The position numbers and the translations under genes are program-made. Below are positions 23,150 to 33,008 of a stretch of DNA of 64,000 bases, piece by piece. The stretch is from assembly GCA_934662505.1 (NCBI GenBank), contig CAKUKE010000002.1, forward strand, positions 62,001-126,000, given 5' to 3'. The notes beneath the pieces are model-generated. The model saw only the letters and a list, made by a program, of their open reading frames with translations. It ran no database searches and was not told the origin of the DNA. Source of the DNA: an uncultured Clostridia bacterium (GTDB lineage Bacteria; Bacillota; Clostridia; Christensenellales; Aristaeellaceae). Within the stretch, counting starts at the first letter, position 1; every line of letters begins with the position of its first letter.

Positions 23150-23854
23150 GTGTTGACGGTTGAAAACATGAATGTGTACTACGGCGCCATCCATGCGCTG
23201 CACGACGTGTCCTTCCACGTGGATCAGGGGGAAATCGTGACCCTGATCGGCGCCAACGGCGCAGGCAAAACCACGACGCTTCACACCATTTCCGGTCTGA
23301 TGCGTCAGAAAAGCGGAACTGTCCGTTTTATGGATCAGGATCTGGCGGCGGTAAAGCCCTACAAACTGATTGGGATGGGGCTGGCGCAGGTGCCGGAAGG
23401 GCGCCGTGTGTTTGCCGACATGACGGTAATGGAAAATCTGGAAATGGGCGCGTATACCCGCAAAAACGGGGGAGAGATTAGGGAAGAACTGGAGCGGGTA
23501 TTCCGCCATTTTCCCCGGCTCAAGGAGCGGGCGAAGCAGCCTGCAGGCACCCTTTCCGGCGGTGAACAGCAGATGCTGGCGATGGGGCGCGCGCTGATGA
23601 GCAAGCCGAAGCTGCTGATGCTGGATGAGCCGTCCATGGGTCTGTCGCCCATTCTGGTGCAGGAAATCTTTGACATCATTCAGGAAGTGAACCGGGAGGG
23701 CACCACCATCTTGCTGGTGGAACAGAACGCCAATATGGCGCTTTCGATCGCCAACCGTGCTTATGTGCTGGAGACCGGGCGGGTCGTCATGGAGGGCGAC
23801 GCCCGGGAAATGCTTCACAACGACGACGTTCGCAAGGCCTATCTGGGCAGCTGA
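23150..23854 (+). CDS. livF: branched-chain amino-acid ABC transporter ATPase LivF
   Basis: 234 aa, the normal LivF length. Walker A GANGAGKTTT near residue 38, PEGRRVFADMTVMENL (typical LivF), signature LSGGEQQMLAM, Walker B LLMLDEPSMGLSP, and LLVEQNA as switch-His variant (Gln), usual for LivF. It pairs with the LivG domain of the fusion. It starts at GTG 23150, 3 nt after the previous stop. Confidence 0.93.
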   Translation: MLTVENMNVYYGAIHALHDVSFHVDQGEIVTLIGANGAGKTTTLHTISGLMRQKSGTVRFMDQDLAAVKPYKLIGMGLAQVPEGRRVFADMTVMENLEMGAYTRKNGGEIREELERVFRHFPRLKERAKQPAGTLSGGEQQMLAMGRALMSKPKLLMLDEPSMGLSPILVQEIFDIIQEVNREGTTILLVEQNANMALSIANRAYVLETGRVVMEGDAREMLHNDDVRKAYLGS

Positions 23855-24209
23855 TGACGATGCAGCTGTGCTCCTTCGGCCAGCCGGCGGAAAGGGATGG
23901 GCTGACGCTTTGTGTTTCGTTTATTACGCGGAGAGGGCTGCACAAGGCTCAGAAAAAGACAGGTCTGCACAAGCGTGTGCAACAGAGGCAGCATAAAAAG
24001 ACCTCATGGAGCAATTGCTCCATGAGGTCTTTTTATGCAATGTGAGATGGAAAACCAGTGCGGCGCGGTTGCCGGCAGCAGGGCGGCGAGTTCATCGCCG
24101 CGCCATCACCGAAAGAAGTCTGTATCCCTCTTTAGACAGTATTCTTCTTTTTTACTGCGGAAGCCATGAGAGCGGAGGGCATCACTTTCCGCCGCGCTGC
24201 GGAAGCGGA
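23855..24209. other. intergenic stretch between liv operon and ABC exporter
   Basis: Convergent gap of 355 nt. It contains the strong palindromic terminator at 23995-24034. I see no gene elsewhere in it; short open frames lack ribosome sites. Confidence 0.6.
23995..24034. terminator. perfect 40-bp palindromic bidirectional terminator
   Basis: The sequence from AAAAAGACC at 23995 to GGTCTTTTT at 24034 is a perfect palindrome, including the centre AATT. It gives a long hairpin with A and T runs on both sides and can end both the liv operon and the convergent exporter operon. Confidence 0.92.
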
Positions 24210-26003
24210 TCAGGCCAGAATCTGAGCGGTGGCCTCGTCCTCATACTGACGGGTGTACAGTTCGTAATAGTATCCCCGCATGGCGAGCAGCTGGCTGTGC
24301 GTGCCCTGTTCCACGATTTTGCCGCTGCGGACGACCAGAATCAGGTCTGCATTGCGTACGGTGGAAAGACGATGGGCGATCATCAGCGACGTGCGCCCCT
24401 CGGTGACGGCGTCCATGGCGGTCTGAATTTTGGCTTCCGTGATCGTGTCGATGGAGGCGGTGGCCTCGTCCAGAATCAGGATGCGGGGGTCCGCCAGAAT
24501 GGCGCGGGCAAAGGAGATCAGCTGCTTTTCACCGGTGGACAGCAGATCGCCGCCTTCTCCCACGTCCGTATCCAGTCCGTTTTCCAGATGAGCGATCACT
24601 TCGTCGGCAGAAACCAGATGCAGCGCCCGGCAGATGTCTTCTTCCGTCGCGTTGGGGTTGCCCATCAGCAGGTTTTCACGGATGGTGCCGGAAAACAGGT
24701 GGGGCGTCTGCAGCACGTAGCCGATGGAGGAGTGAAGCCAGAGCTGGGAGCGTTCCCGGGCGTCGCGTCCGTCGATCAGCAGCCGTCCCTCGGTAGGCTC
24801 GTAAAAACGGCATACCAGATTGACCAGCGTGCTTTTGCCTGCACCCGTTTCGCCTACGATGGCGATGTGACTGCCAAAGGGAATTTTCAGGGAGAAGTGC
24901 TCCAGCACGTTTTCTTCGCCGTCAGGGTATTTGAAGGTCACGTCCTGAAACTCGATGTCGCCGCGGATGGGCTCCCAGTTTTCCTTTTTGGGCGCCAGAC
25001 TGTCGCCGTATTTGGCGATGACCTCAGGGGTATCCGTCACGTCGGACTTGACGGCCAGCAGGTTTGTAAAGCGCTCAATGTTGACCTGCGTGCTGATCAG
25101 ATCGGAAATGATGTCGATCAGCCAGCGCACAGGCTCCATCATGCCTTCGGCATAGGACATGAAGGCGGAGAAGGTACCCACGTCCTCCGCGGCAATATAG
25201 CCGCCCTGCCACAGCACGATGGCGATGGCGATGGAGGAGGCGAAGTTCATGGTCACGGCGAAGGCGCCCCGCAGGCGGGCGCTGCGGATGGTGGTCTTTT
25301 TCATGTTATCCGTTTCGTCGGTGAAACGCTGGCACATGTTTTCCTCAATGGCCAGCGATTTGACCGTTTTCGCGCCGGAAATGCCCTCGTTGAAGTTGCC
25401 GGTGATCCGGGAATTGATCTCGCGGATGGCGCGGTTCACCTGCACCAGTTTTTTCTGGAATAGGGAAAACAGCACGATCAGCAGCGGCAGAATGGCCATG
25501 ACCATCAGTGCCAGCCGGGCGTTCAGGTAGAACATGACCCCTACCACGCCGATCAGGTAACCGATGCGCCAGACGCCGTCCATCAGCGTCCATGAGGCCA
25601 GCGAACCGATGCGGGACGTGTCGCTCATCAGCCGTGCGTGGATGTAGCCGACACTGTTCTGGTTAAAATAGGAAAAGGACAGGGTCTGCAGATGCTCAAA
25701 AGCGGTCTGCCGCAGGTCGCGGTTGACGCGCACCTCCGTCGACATGGCCAGAGAGCAGGAAAAGTAGTTGCCGAGGCAGGAAAGGAACACCGTGGTCAGG
25801 TACAAAAGGGCGAAGCCCACCATGTTTTCCATGGTTTTGCCGCCGACAAAATGATCCAGTGCATACCGGCGGAACAGGGGCATGATGATGTCGATGCTGC
25901 AGCAGAAGGCGGTCAGCAGAATCATCAGCACAATGCTGCGGCGCTGCCTTTTCATGTACCGGGTGATCTTTTCCACGCCGAAGAAGTGAAATTGCCGTTT
26001 CAT
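24210..26003 (-). CDS. ABC exporter half-transporter, subunit with catalytic Walker B Glu
   Basis: 597 aa: six membrane helices (residues about 20-320) and a nucleotide-binding domain. Walker A is GETGAGKST, Walker B ILILDEATASID with the catalytic Glu, but the signature is LLSTGEKQL instead of LSGGQ. The partner gene shows the opposite defects, so together they form one consensus and one degenerate ATP site, as in heterodimeric exporters such as TM287/288 and LmrCD. The substrate is unknown; drugs, lipids or peptides are possible. The start overlaps the partner's stop by 4 nt. Confidence 0.9.
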   Translation of the reverse strand: MKRQFHFFGVEKITRYMKRQRRSIVLMILLTAFCCSIDIIMPLFRRYALDHFVGGKTMENMVGFALLYLTTVFLSCLGNYFSCSLAMSTEVRVNRDLRQTAFEHLQTLSFSYFNQNSVGYIHARLMSDTSRIGSLASWTLMDGVWRIGYLIGVVGVMFYLNARLALMVMAILPLLIVLFSLFQKKLVQVNRAIREINSRITGNFNEGISGAKTVKSLAIEENMCQRFTDETDNMKKTTIRSARLRGAFAVTMNFASSIAIAIVLWQGGYIAAEDVGTFSAFMSYAEGMMEPVRWLIDIISDLISTQVNIERFTNLLAVKSDVTDTPEVIAKYGDSLAPKKENWEPIRGDIEFQDVTFKYPDGEENVLEHFSLKIPFGSHIAIVGETGAGKSTLVNLVCRFYEPTEGRLLIDGRDARERSQLWLHSSIGYVLQTPHLFSGTIRENLLMGNPNATEEDICRALHLVSADEVIAHLENGLDTDVGEGGDLLSTGEKQLISFARAILADPRILILDEATASIDTITEAKIQTAMDAVTEGRTSLMIAHRLSTVRNADLILVVRSGKIVEQGTHSQLLAMRGYYYELYTRQYEDEATAQILA

Positions 26004-27835
26004 GCCTGCATTTCCTCCTCCGTGCTGGACTGCGTTTCGTAGATTTTCTGATAGATGCCGCCGGCATGCTTCAGTTCCTCGTGGGTACCCTGTTCTGCGA
26101 TGCGGCCGTGATCCAGCACGATGATCTGGTCGGCGGAGGACAGGGTGGTGATGCGGTGCGAGATGAGGATGACGCTGGCCTTTCCAAAGCGGCGGCTGAT
26201 GGCGTGACGGATTTTGGCGTCCGTTTCCGTATCCACGGCGGACAGGGAGTCGTCAAACACCATGATGGGGGTGTCCTGCATCAGGGTGCGCGCGATGGCG
26301 ACGCGCTGCTTCTGGCCGCCCGACAGGGTGACGCCCCGTTCGCCTACCATGGTATCGTATCCCTGCGGGAAGGCGGAGACGGTTTCATCCAGCGCGGCGG
26401 CCCGGGCGGCGTCGCGGATGGCGTCCAGCCCGGCGCCGGGGGAGGCGATGGCGATGTTTTCCGCAATGGTGCGGGAGAACAGGAACGGCTCCTGAAGCAC
26501 CATGCCGATGTTGCGGCGCAGGTGCTCCGTTTTGATGCTGCGGATGTCCGTGCCGCCGATGGTGATGCGTCCGCCGTTTTCAGGCAGGTCGTACAGCTTG
26601 TCCAGCAGCAGCATGAGGGTGGTTTTGCCGCTGCCCGTGCCGCCCAGAATGCCAAGCGTTGTGCCTGCCTTCATGGAGAAGGAGACGTCATGCAGCATTT
26701 CCGGCGCGCCGTCATAGGCGAAGGATACATGCTCAAAGGCGATGTCGCCGTTCATGGGCGCATCCGTCGCATCCGCAGCGTCCTGCTCCACGGGCGAATT
26801 GATGATGAAAAAAATACGGTCGATGGAAACGCTGGCCTTACTCATTTCGGAAATCATCCGGCCAAGCTGGCGGATGGGCCACATCATGGTGAACGTGTAG
26901 GAAATGAAGGCGACGTACTGACCGGCGGTCATGGAGCCCTGAATGCAGAAAATGGCGCCGAAAATGACGACCAGCATGACCTGCATGGAGGAAAGGAAGT
27001 CGGATACGCTCCAGAAACGGCTCATGACCTGAGACATTTTGACCCATAGATCCGTATACCGTGCGTTCTGCTTCTGGAATTTGTCGATTTCCGATCGTTC
27101 AAGCCCGAAGGCGCGTACGACCCGGACACCCGTCAGGTTTTCCTGCGCCATGGCCGAGAGCTTGCCCTCGTTTTCATCGCAGTCGGTAAAGCCCTCGAAG
27201 ATCTTTTTGTGGAAGACCAGCGAGTAGGCCAGAATGAACGGGGTGGGAAGCAGGGAAATGATCGCCAGCAGGGGGTTCATGGACAGCATGAAGCCGAGGG
27301 ACAGCGCCAGCAGAATGACGATGCGGAAAATGGCCGTGAGCTGCTCGGTGAGGAAATTCCGCGTGGTGTCGATGTCCGACGTGCAGCGCTGGATGATGTC
27401 GCCCGTTTTGTTCTTCATGTGCCAGGAAAAGGGCAGACGCTCAATGTGGCTGAACAGCCGGTCGCGCATGGTTTTGACCAGAGTCTCGGAGGCCTTGGTG
27501 TTGAACACGCGGAAGCCGTACTGGCTGGACACCTGAACGGCGGACACGGCCAGAACAAAAAGCGCCATGATCCACAGATGGCTGCCCAGATAGGCGATGC
27601 CGCCCACCCGGTCTGCCAGACGGAGCACCCAGGCGGACATGTCGGCGGAGGATGCCCCCGTGGCGCAGTCCACGGCCGCGCGGATGATCTGGGGAACGAC
27701 GGTTTCCGCCAGCACGGTCAGTGCGGCGGTCAAAATGGCGAGAATGAAATACCGCTTGGATCCGTTGAGAAACTGCATCAGCATGTGCAGCTTCTGCTTT
27801 TTCAGAGGATCCGCGGCCTTCGATGAATGATGCAT
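26000..27835 (-). CDS. ABC exporter half-transporter, subunit with degenerate Walker B
   Basis: 611 aa, first gene of the pair. Six membrane helices, Walker A GGTGSGKTT, canonical signature LSGGQKQR, and Walker B IMVFDDSLSAVD in which the catalytic Glu is replaced by Asp. With the partner's odd signature this builds the degenerate site of an asymmetric heterodimer. ATG 27835 follows GGAGAAAAC. The promoter is 83 nt upstream. No dedicated regulator is adjacent. Confidence 0.9.
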   Translation of the reverse strand: MHHSSKAADPLKKQKLHMLMQFLNGSKRYFILAILTAALTVLAETVVPQIIRAAVDCATGASSADMSAWVLRLADRVGGIAYLGSHLWIMALFVLAVSAVQVSSQYGFRVFNTKASETLVKTMRDRLFSHIERLPFSWHMKNKTGDIIQRCTSDIDTTRNFLTEQLTAIFRIVILLALSLGFMLSMNPLLAIISLLPTPFILAYSLVFHKKIFEGFTDCDENEGKLSAMAQENLTGVRVVRAFGLERSEIDKFQKQNARYTDLWVKMSQVMSRFWSVSDFLSSMQVMLVVIFGAIFCIQGSMTAGQYVAFISYTFTMMWPIRQLGRMISEMSKASVSIDRIFFIINSPVEQDAADATDAPMNGDIAFEHVSFAYDGAPEMLHDVSFSMKAGTTLGILGGTGSGKTTLMLLLDKLYDLPENGGRITIGGTDIRSIKTEHLRRNIGMVLQEPFLFSRTIAENIAIASPGAGLDAIRDAARAAALDETVSAFPQGYDTMVGERGVTLSGGQKQRVAIARTLMQDTPIMVFDDSLSAVDTETDAKIRHAISRRFGKASVILISHRITTLSSADQIIVLDHGRIAEQGTHEELKHAGGIYQKIYETQSSTEEEMQA

Positions 27836-28162
27836 GGCTGTTTTCTCCGAATAATCATGAGGTTTTAGGGCAGTATTATGGTCAAATACGGCCGTGCTTG
27901 AAGTACATTCAATTTACATTATAACATGCGTATGACGCAAATGCAATGATCAGACTTTTGTTTCTTGAGAAAAACAAAAAGAAAACAGATGTTCCTGTGC
28001 GATGAAAAGAAAACGTCAAAACGCCGGGGGGTTGAAGCCTGCCGGACAGAAACAGGGTGAAGCATGCGGAGCAAAACGCAGACGGTGGGGCACTTGGACA
28101 TCGGAGGCATGCCGCTGCAACGGGCGGACAGGAAAGGCGTTACGCTGTTCTATCCCTGCGCG
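27836..28162. other. intergenic stretch upstream of ABC exporter
   Basis: 327 nt between the exporter operon start and the end of the GH29 gene. It contains the exporter promoter (27918-27946). Apart from that I see no gene or repeat. Confidence 0.55.
27918..27946 (-). promoter_or_regulatory. promoter of the ABC exporter operon
   Basis: Minus strand: TTGCAT (27946-27941), 17 nt, TATAAT (27923-27918). Confidence 0.75.
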
Positions 28163-28183
28163 AAAAACGGACGGCAGCCCGTC
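28163..28183 (-). terminator. short terminator after the GH29 gene
   Basis: Minus strand: GACGG-gctg-CCGTC then CGTTTTT, beginning right after the stop codon. Only 5 bp of stem, so a modest candidate. Confidence 0.55.
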
Positions 28184-29209
28184 TCAGGTGTTAAACAGCC
28201 GCGCAGCTTCCCGCAGAATGCGCTGACTGGCGGCAGGGATGCGCCCCAGCCCGTCGGGACCCACGTTCAGCAGGTAGTTGATGCCCATGCCGTTCAGCCG
28301 CCGGCGGTTGGCAGCGATGATTTCCGGACTTTTCCAGTCCTGATCCCATGCGCAGTAGCCCCAGCTGTTGTTCAGCGTGGCGGCGGTTTCATACAGACCG
28401 TAGGGGGAGGGCTTGAAGCCGTTGATGTCGTTCATGTCGCCGCTGCCTTTGCCTGCGTTTTCCGGCGAAACGTCCGGGATCTCATTGTCGCCCAGCGACA
28501 CATAATCATACTGGCCGTTGCCCAGACGGGAGTTGACCAGACAGTCGGGCTGGAAGCGCTTGACCGTGTCGTACAGCCGCTGGCTCTGCTCCGGCCGCAG
28601 GGTCATGGGCATGTCAAACCAGATAAGGCAGAGCTCGCCGTAATTGCGCATCAGTTCCTCCACCTGCGGGAGGATCTTGTTTTCAAAGCAGAGGTCGTAA
28701 TTCTTGCGGGATTTATCTGGAAAGTCCCAGCTGTTTTCCCAGGTGATCCCTGCGGACCAGGAAGGGTCGGACAGATAACCGCCGCCGTGCTCCTCGTGCC
28801 AGTCCAGATCCTGCGAGTAATAGAGCCCCAGTTTCAGACCGTATTTCTGACAGGCCTCCGCCAGCTCCGCCACTACGTCCCGGCCAAAGGGCGTCGCATC
28901 CGCCACGTTGTAGCCGTCGACGCGGGAGCGGAACAGGGCGAAACCGTCGTGATGCTTGCTGGTGACGACCAGATAGCGCATGCCGCAGTCCCGGGCAAAA
29001 CGCACCCATTCGTCTGCATCAAAGAAAACGGGGTTAAACGCCTTGCAGAGCCGCCCGTATTCCCGGTTTGGAATGGCCTGATTGGCCTGTATCCATTCCG
29101 CGTAGGCGGCGCCCTGCCATCCTTTCCATTCGCCGGCCAGCAGGGAATACAGCCCCCAGTGCACCATCATGCCGTACTGCGCCTGTTTGAACCAGGTTTT
29201 CATATCCAT
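28184..29209 (-). CDS. GH29 family alpha-L-fucosidase-like enzyme, catalytic domain only
   Basis: 341 aa. GH29 marks: MMVHWGLYSLLAGEW (15-28), TSKHHDGFALF (83-93) with the conserved His pair, and LIWFDMP with the probable nucleophile Asp199. It ends NYLLNVGPDGLGRIPAAS..., the normal end of the (beta/alpha)8 barrel, so the C-terminal beta-sandwich of longer members is absent. No signal peptide, so it should act on imported fucosylated or related glycans in the cytoplasm. The acid/base cannot be fixed by eye, and specificity within GH29 is open. Confidence 0.85.
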   Translation of the reverse strand: MDMKTWFKQAQYGMMVHWGLYSLLAGEWKGWQGAAYAEWIQANQAIPNREYGRLCKAFNPVFFDADEWVRFARDCGMRYLVVTSKHHDGFALFRSRVDGYNVADATPFGRDVVAELAEACQKYGLKLGLYYSQDLDWHEEHGGGYLSDPSWSAGITWENSWDFPDKSRKNYDLCFENKILPQVEELMRNYGELCLIWFDMPMTLRPEQSQRLYDTVKRFQPDCLVNSRLGNGQYDYVSLGDNEIPDVSPENAGKGSGDMNDINGFKPSPYGLYETAATLNNSWGYCAWDQDWKSPEIIAANRRRLNGMGINYLLNVGPDGLGRIPAASQRILREAARLFNT

Positions 29210-29240
29210 GCCGGTCGGCTCCCTTCAGATGAAAATGCGG

Positions 29241-31058
29241 TTACTGCCCTTTGGAGGTGTCGATGTTTTCCGGGGCAAGGTGGGAATAGACTGTTCCGGG
29301 GGTCGCGCCGTCCTTGTGGAAGGAAAGCAGTTCGGACACCGTGACCAGCTGATAGCCCTGCTGAACCAGCTCCGGAATGGCGCTGACGGCCGCGTCGGCG
29401 GTGGTTTCGTAGATGTCATGGCACAGCACGATGGCGCCGTTTTCCGCATTGTTCATGATGCTGTCATAGGTCTTGGAAGCGCTGCGGGTCACCCAATCCT
29501 GCGTATCCACTTCCCAGTGGGCGATGACCAGCCCCAGATCGGCGCAGACCTTGCGCACCCGCTTGTTATTGGAACCATAGGGGGGACGGAGCACCTTGAT
29601 TTCGTAGCCCGTCAGTTCCCGAACCAGATCGGTCACACGGGTGATCTGCGAGCGGACGTTTTTCTCGGAAAGCTCGGTCAGCTTTTTGTGCCCCCAGGTG
29701 TGGCAGGCCACCTCCTGCCCACTGGCCACCGTCGCCTTGAGCACGTTGGCATAGGTGTTCAGACGCGAACCCACCACGCAGAAGGTGGCGCGTCCGCCGT
29801 AGGTTTCCAGCGCGTCCAGAATGCGCAGGGTCTCTGCGCTGGGACCGTCGTCAAAGGTCAGGGCGATCATGGGCTTGGTGGGGTCGATGCGGCGCTTGTT
29901 GTCGCTCACAATGGGGGTATCCAGCGTGATCAGGTCGCCTGTCTGCATGTAGGTGAGGGTCACTTTCTGCGCGCCGCAGGACAGCGGCAGCAGCATGCCG
30001 GCGGGCAGAAGCAGGGACACGCCCTCCCGGGTCAGCAGCGCTCGGGAGAGGAAGGCGGTATCGCCCGAGAGGGTATAGCTGCCGCTGGCGTCGCCGATGG
30101 CGCGGGTCAGCTTGCTTTCCAGCTGGAACAGGATCCAGTCCCTGTTGGTGAAAAGCTGCGTGGGGTCGAGGATGTCGCCGGTATTGTAATTGACGGTCAG
30201 TCCTTCGTACACGGTCACGCTGTTCTGGCCGGAGACCGCGTAGCTGCCAAACAGCGTGACGGTGGCGTAGTTTTCATCCAGCCTGTCAACGGAGTAATTC
30301 AGCGTCAGCGCGGCGGAGGCGCCGCTGTGGTGCTGCTTGAAATCCGCCTCCGTGCAGTCGATCAGGTCGCGCACGGCAGAGGTAACGGTGGCGTCGGCGG
30401 CGCCCAGTCCCATGAGCGGGTAGGATACGGTGTAGCTGAACCCGCCCTTGGACATGGACATGCCCTTCTGGGTGCCCAGATCGCGTCGCGCATTGATGGC
30501 GGAGGCGTTCACGGTGTAGGCGCTCACATCGTCCAGACAGGTCACATAGGCATATTCATCCGTGGTTTCATGCAGTACTTCGGCAGGAAGATAGCCAAAG
30601 TTGTTGCCGCTGCGCACCCGGTACCATGCCGCCTGCTTTTCGACGATCTCAAAACGGGCGCCGCCGAAGAACTTGCAGACGATCTCGCTGTTCTGGTCGG
30701 GAGAGCGGTGCAGGTTGATGACGGTGTGCCCGGCGTCGGTATAACCGTAGCCAAGATGGGTGTACGTTTCGAGAAACTGCAGATATTTGGTCATCATGTA
30801 GCCCGTTTTTCCGTTCTTTTCCACATGGCACCATTTATCTTTTTTTTCCAGCACGTTGACCTGCGTGCCTTCGTCAAAGGTGGCCAGCACGTCGCCTGAG
30901 GAGGAGGCAGATGCGCGCATGTGCAGCTTGCCGCCGGAAATGACGGCGATCATGCGCTGGTCGCCCGCGGCGTATGCGGAAAAGGGATGCCCCGCCGCTG
31001 CGGACAGCAGCACGCAGAGCAGAAAAAACGCAGTCAACCGTACGGTTGCTTTGGACAT
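29241..31058 (-). CDS. secreted polysaccharide deacetylase with SH3-type repeats
   Basis: 605 aa. Signal peptide (to about residue 30), two SH3-type repeats (about 35-100 and 110-165), a middle region resembling the DUF4163/DUF3298 part of PdaC (about 190-385), then a NodB-type deacetylase domain with TFDDGPS (metal Asp), H-T-W-G-H (metal His pair), LRPPYG and LCHD. It probably removes acetyl groups from peptidoglycan sugars at the cell surface. The ATG at 31058 is chosen because GGGAGG lies 10 nt before it. GH29 follows 31 nt downstream. Confidence 0.88.
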   Translation of the reverse strand: MSKATVRLTAFFLLCVLLSAAAGHPFSAYAAGDQRMIAVISGGKLHMRASASSSGDVLATFDEGTQVNVLEKKDKWCHVEKNGKTGYMMTKYLQFLETYTHLGYGYTDAGHTVINLHRSPDQNSEIVCKFFGGARFEIVEKQAAWYRVRSGNNFGYLPAEVLHETTDEYAYVTCLDDVSAYTVNASAINARRDLGTQKGMSMSKGGFSYTVSYPLMGLGAADATVTSAVRDLIDCTEADFKQHHSGASAALTLNYSVDRLDENYATVTLFGSYAVSGQNSVTVYEGLTVNYNTGDILDPTQLFTNRDWILFQLESKLTRAIGDASGSYTLSGDTAFLSRALLTREGVSLLLPAGMLLPLSCGAQKVTLTYMQTGDLITLDTPIVSDNKRRIDPTKPMIALTFDDGPSAETLRILDALETYGGRATFCVVGSRLNTYANVLKATVASGQEVACHTWGHKKLTELSEKNVRSQITRVTDLVRELTGYEIKVLRPPYGSNNKRVRKVCADLGLVIAHWEVDTQDWVTRSASKTYDSIMNNAENGAIVLCHDIYETTADAAVSAIPELVQQGYQLVTVSELLSFHKDGATPGTVYSHLAPENIDTSKGQ

Positions 31059-31237
31059 AGGCCAGATACCTCCCTCATACAAAACCCGGGCGCGTTACGC
31101 CAACAGAAACCTGCTTCTCGTACAATGATACTATAACACATTTTTTGCGCAAAAAACAGGGTTTCCGCGCGGATTGTGGAATATTTACATTTAATTGCGC
31201 CGTCAGGAAAACGGCGCGCCGGAAAGGAGCGCAAAGC

Positions 31238-31711
31238 GTGTTCAAAACCAACGTCATGCGGGTGCTGGACGCAAGGAAAATCGCATACAAAAGCTATGAA
31301 TACACGCCGGATGCAACGCTGACGGGCGGCGACATTGCCCGGCTGCTGGGACAGGACGCGGCGCACGTGTACAAAACCCTGATCACCACGGGTGCTTCAC
31401 GGGCGCATTATGCTTTCATGGTGCCGGTGGAAAAGGAACTGGATCTGAAAAAGGCCGCGAAGGCGGCGGGTGAAAAATCGGTCGAAATGCTGAAGGCGAA
31501 GGAACTGCTGCCGCTGACAGGCTATGTGCACGGCGGCTGCTCGCCCATCGGTCTGAAAAAGGCGCTGCGCACCTTTATTCACCTTTCTGCGGAGGAGCAG
31601 GCGACCATTGTATTCAGCGCGGGTAAGGTGGGGTATCAGGTGGAAGCGCCGCTGGAGGACGTGCGGAGGGTAACGTCCGTTGAGGCGGCGGATCTTGTGA
31701 TCGAAGTGTAA
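31238..31711 (+). CDS. ybaK: YbaK/EbsC family Cys-tRNA(Pro) deacylase
   Basis: 157 aa. YbaK enzymes hydrolyse Cys mischarged on tRNA-Pro. Seen: VYKTLITTG with the key Lys near residue 45, VPVEKELDLKKAAKA, and YVHGGCSPIGLKK, the conserved GGxSP loop. Length is typical. The start is GTG 31238, behind GGAAAGGAG; upstream in-frame codons have no ribosome site. It is divergent from the deacetylase gene. Confidence 0.9.
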   Translation: MFKTNVMRVLDARKIAYKSYEYTPDATLTGGDIARLLGQDAAHVYKTLITTGASRAHYAFMVPVEKELDLKKAAKAAGEKSVEMLKAKELLPLTGYVHGGCSPIGLKKALRTFIHLSAEEQATIVFSAGKVGYQVEAPLEDVRRVTSVEAADLVIEV

Positions 31712-31821
31712 GCAGAAGGAGGCGGTGTACAAAGCGCACGGTTTCAGGGTGAAAAGCTTTTGGGGACAATGCGCATCGCGCATGGGACAGGGCGGCGGCC
31801 GCTGCCGGGAAGGAGAGAACC

Positions 31822-32907
31822 ATGGAAGAAAAAGCTTTGCATTTCCAGCCGGGGGAGCGTTTTCCAAAGGAAATGGCGATTCCCCAGTATCCGGATCTGG
31901 TGAGGACGCTCAAAGACTACGGGATCGACGGCGTCTGCACGGCGACGCTGATCGATTCGACCCACGACGCGGAGGACATTCGCCTGAATTACATCATCGA
32001 CCGGAAATGGGTGCTTCGGTACTGCAAGGCGCCGGAGATCACGGAGGAATACCTGCGCGACCTGTCCAGACTGGTGGAACGGTACCGCCGGCTGAATATT
32101 CGGTGCCCCCGGTTCATTCCGGATGAAAACGGCGTGTATCTGCATACCTGGAACCGGCTGAACTGCTATCTGTCGGAATACGTTGATCTGCCCCTTGCGG
32201 ATTCCCGGAAGCTGCAGAACCCGGACCGTCTGATACGCGAGGTGGCGGAAAGCGTGGCGCTGTTTGCGCAGACCTATAAAAACGTGGATCTGTCCCGCAC
32301 CATGGGGATGTACAGCCTGTTTGATCTTTGCCCCTTCGACCTGCCAAACGGGATAGATGAAAAGGAGGACAATTTCCGCCATCTGCTGGAAACGCTGCGG
32401 AACATGGGGGAAAACCGTCTGGCAGAAAAGCTGGACGCCCGGCACGGGGAGGTTCGGCAAAAACTGAAGGCAGTCTATCAGACCCTGCCCCGGTGCGTGT
32501 TTCAGGGTGATGAAAACTTCTCCAACGTCCTGATCGATCAGGACGAGCATTTCGCCGGGCTGATCGATTTCAATCTTGCGGGGACCGAGGTGGTGGTCAA
32601 CCAGCTGGCCAACCTTGCCGGGTTTGATTATGACGAAAAAAACAAGGCGCCGGAAGGCGCGGCGAAACGGCTGGATGCGGCGATCCGCTATTTTCGGGAG
32701 CACGCTGCCCCGATGCTGAAGGTATACCACGCCACCGAAACGGAGAAAAAAGCGATGGGGTGGTACGCGTGGATCGTGATGATCGCGCAGTGGCCTACGC
32801 TGTGCTATTTTCGGGACTCCCTGACCGGCGAGATGCAAAGTGAAACGCTGGAGCTTTTGTCCCTGATTGCGGAGGTGCCGGAGGAAAGACTGATGGAAGG
32901 GCTATGA
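31822..32907 (+). CDS. APH-like phosphotransferase (kinase) of unknown substrate
   Basis: 361 aa with the aminoglycoside/choline kinase fold. The catalytic loop reads FQGDENFSNVL (usual HGDxxxxN with Gln for His; Asp near residue 231) and the metal-binding IDFNLAGTE follows. The N-lobe has DIRLNYIIDRKWVLRY with a possible ATP-binding Lys/Arg. These enzymes phosphorylate small molecules or sugars. Nothing around it points to the substrate, and antibiotic resistance should not be assumed. GGAAGGAGAG precedes the ATG. Confidence 0.75.
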   Translation: MEEKALHFQPGERFPKEMAIPQYPDLVRTLKDYGIDGVCTATLIDSTHDAEDIRLNYIIDRKWVLRYCKAPEITEEYLRDLSRLVERYRRLNIRCPRFIPDENGVYLHTWNRLNCYLSEYVDLPLADSRKLQNPDRLIREVAESVALFAQTYKNVDLSRTMGMYSLFDLCPFDLPNGIDEKEDNFRHLLETLRNMGENRLAEKLDARHGEVRQKLKAVYQTLPRCVFQGDENFSNVLIDQDEHFAGLIDFNLAGTEVVVNQLANLAGFDYDEKNKAPEGAAKRLDAAIRYFREHAAPMLKVYHATETEKKAMGWYAWIVMIAQWPTLCYFRDSLTGEMQSETLELLSLIAEVPEERLMEGL

Positions 32908-32953
32908 ACGCCGTTTCTCCGGTGCGTGACGTGCAGGGAAAAGCGCACCGTAC

Positions 32954-32990
32954 AAAAAACGCCGCATGAAAACATGCGGCGCTTTTCTTC
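32954..32990. terminator. bidirectional terminator
   Basis: CGCCGCATG-aaaa-CATGCGGCG (32960-32981) with an A run before and a T-rich run after. It separates the convergent kinase and SpoIID-like genes. Confidence 0.88.
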
Positions 32991-33008
32991 TGCGGAAAAA
33001 CGGCCGGA

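Noticed and set aside
21053..23818. A 921-codon minus-strand open frame across the liv operon
   Set aside because: Antisense to livH-livMG-livF, whose motifs are unmistakable; the frame has no ribosome site or known domain.
31822..32907. Aminoglycoside resistance gene
   Set aside because: It has the APH fold only; nothing shows antibiotic substrate, and APH-like kinases of other function are common.
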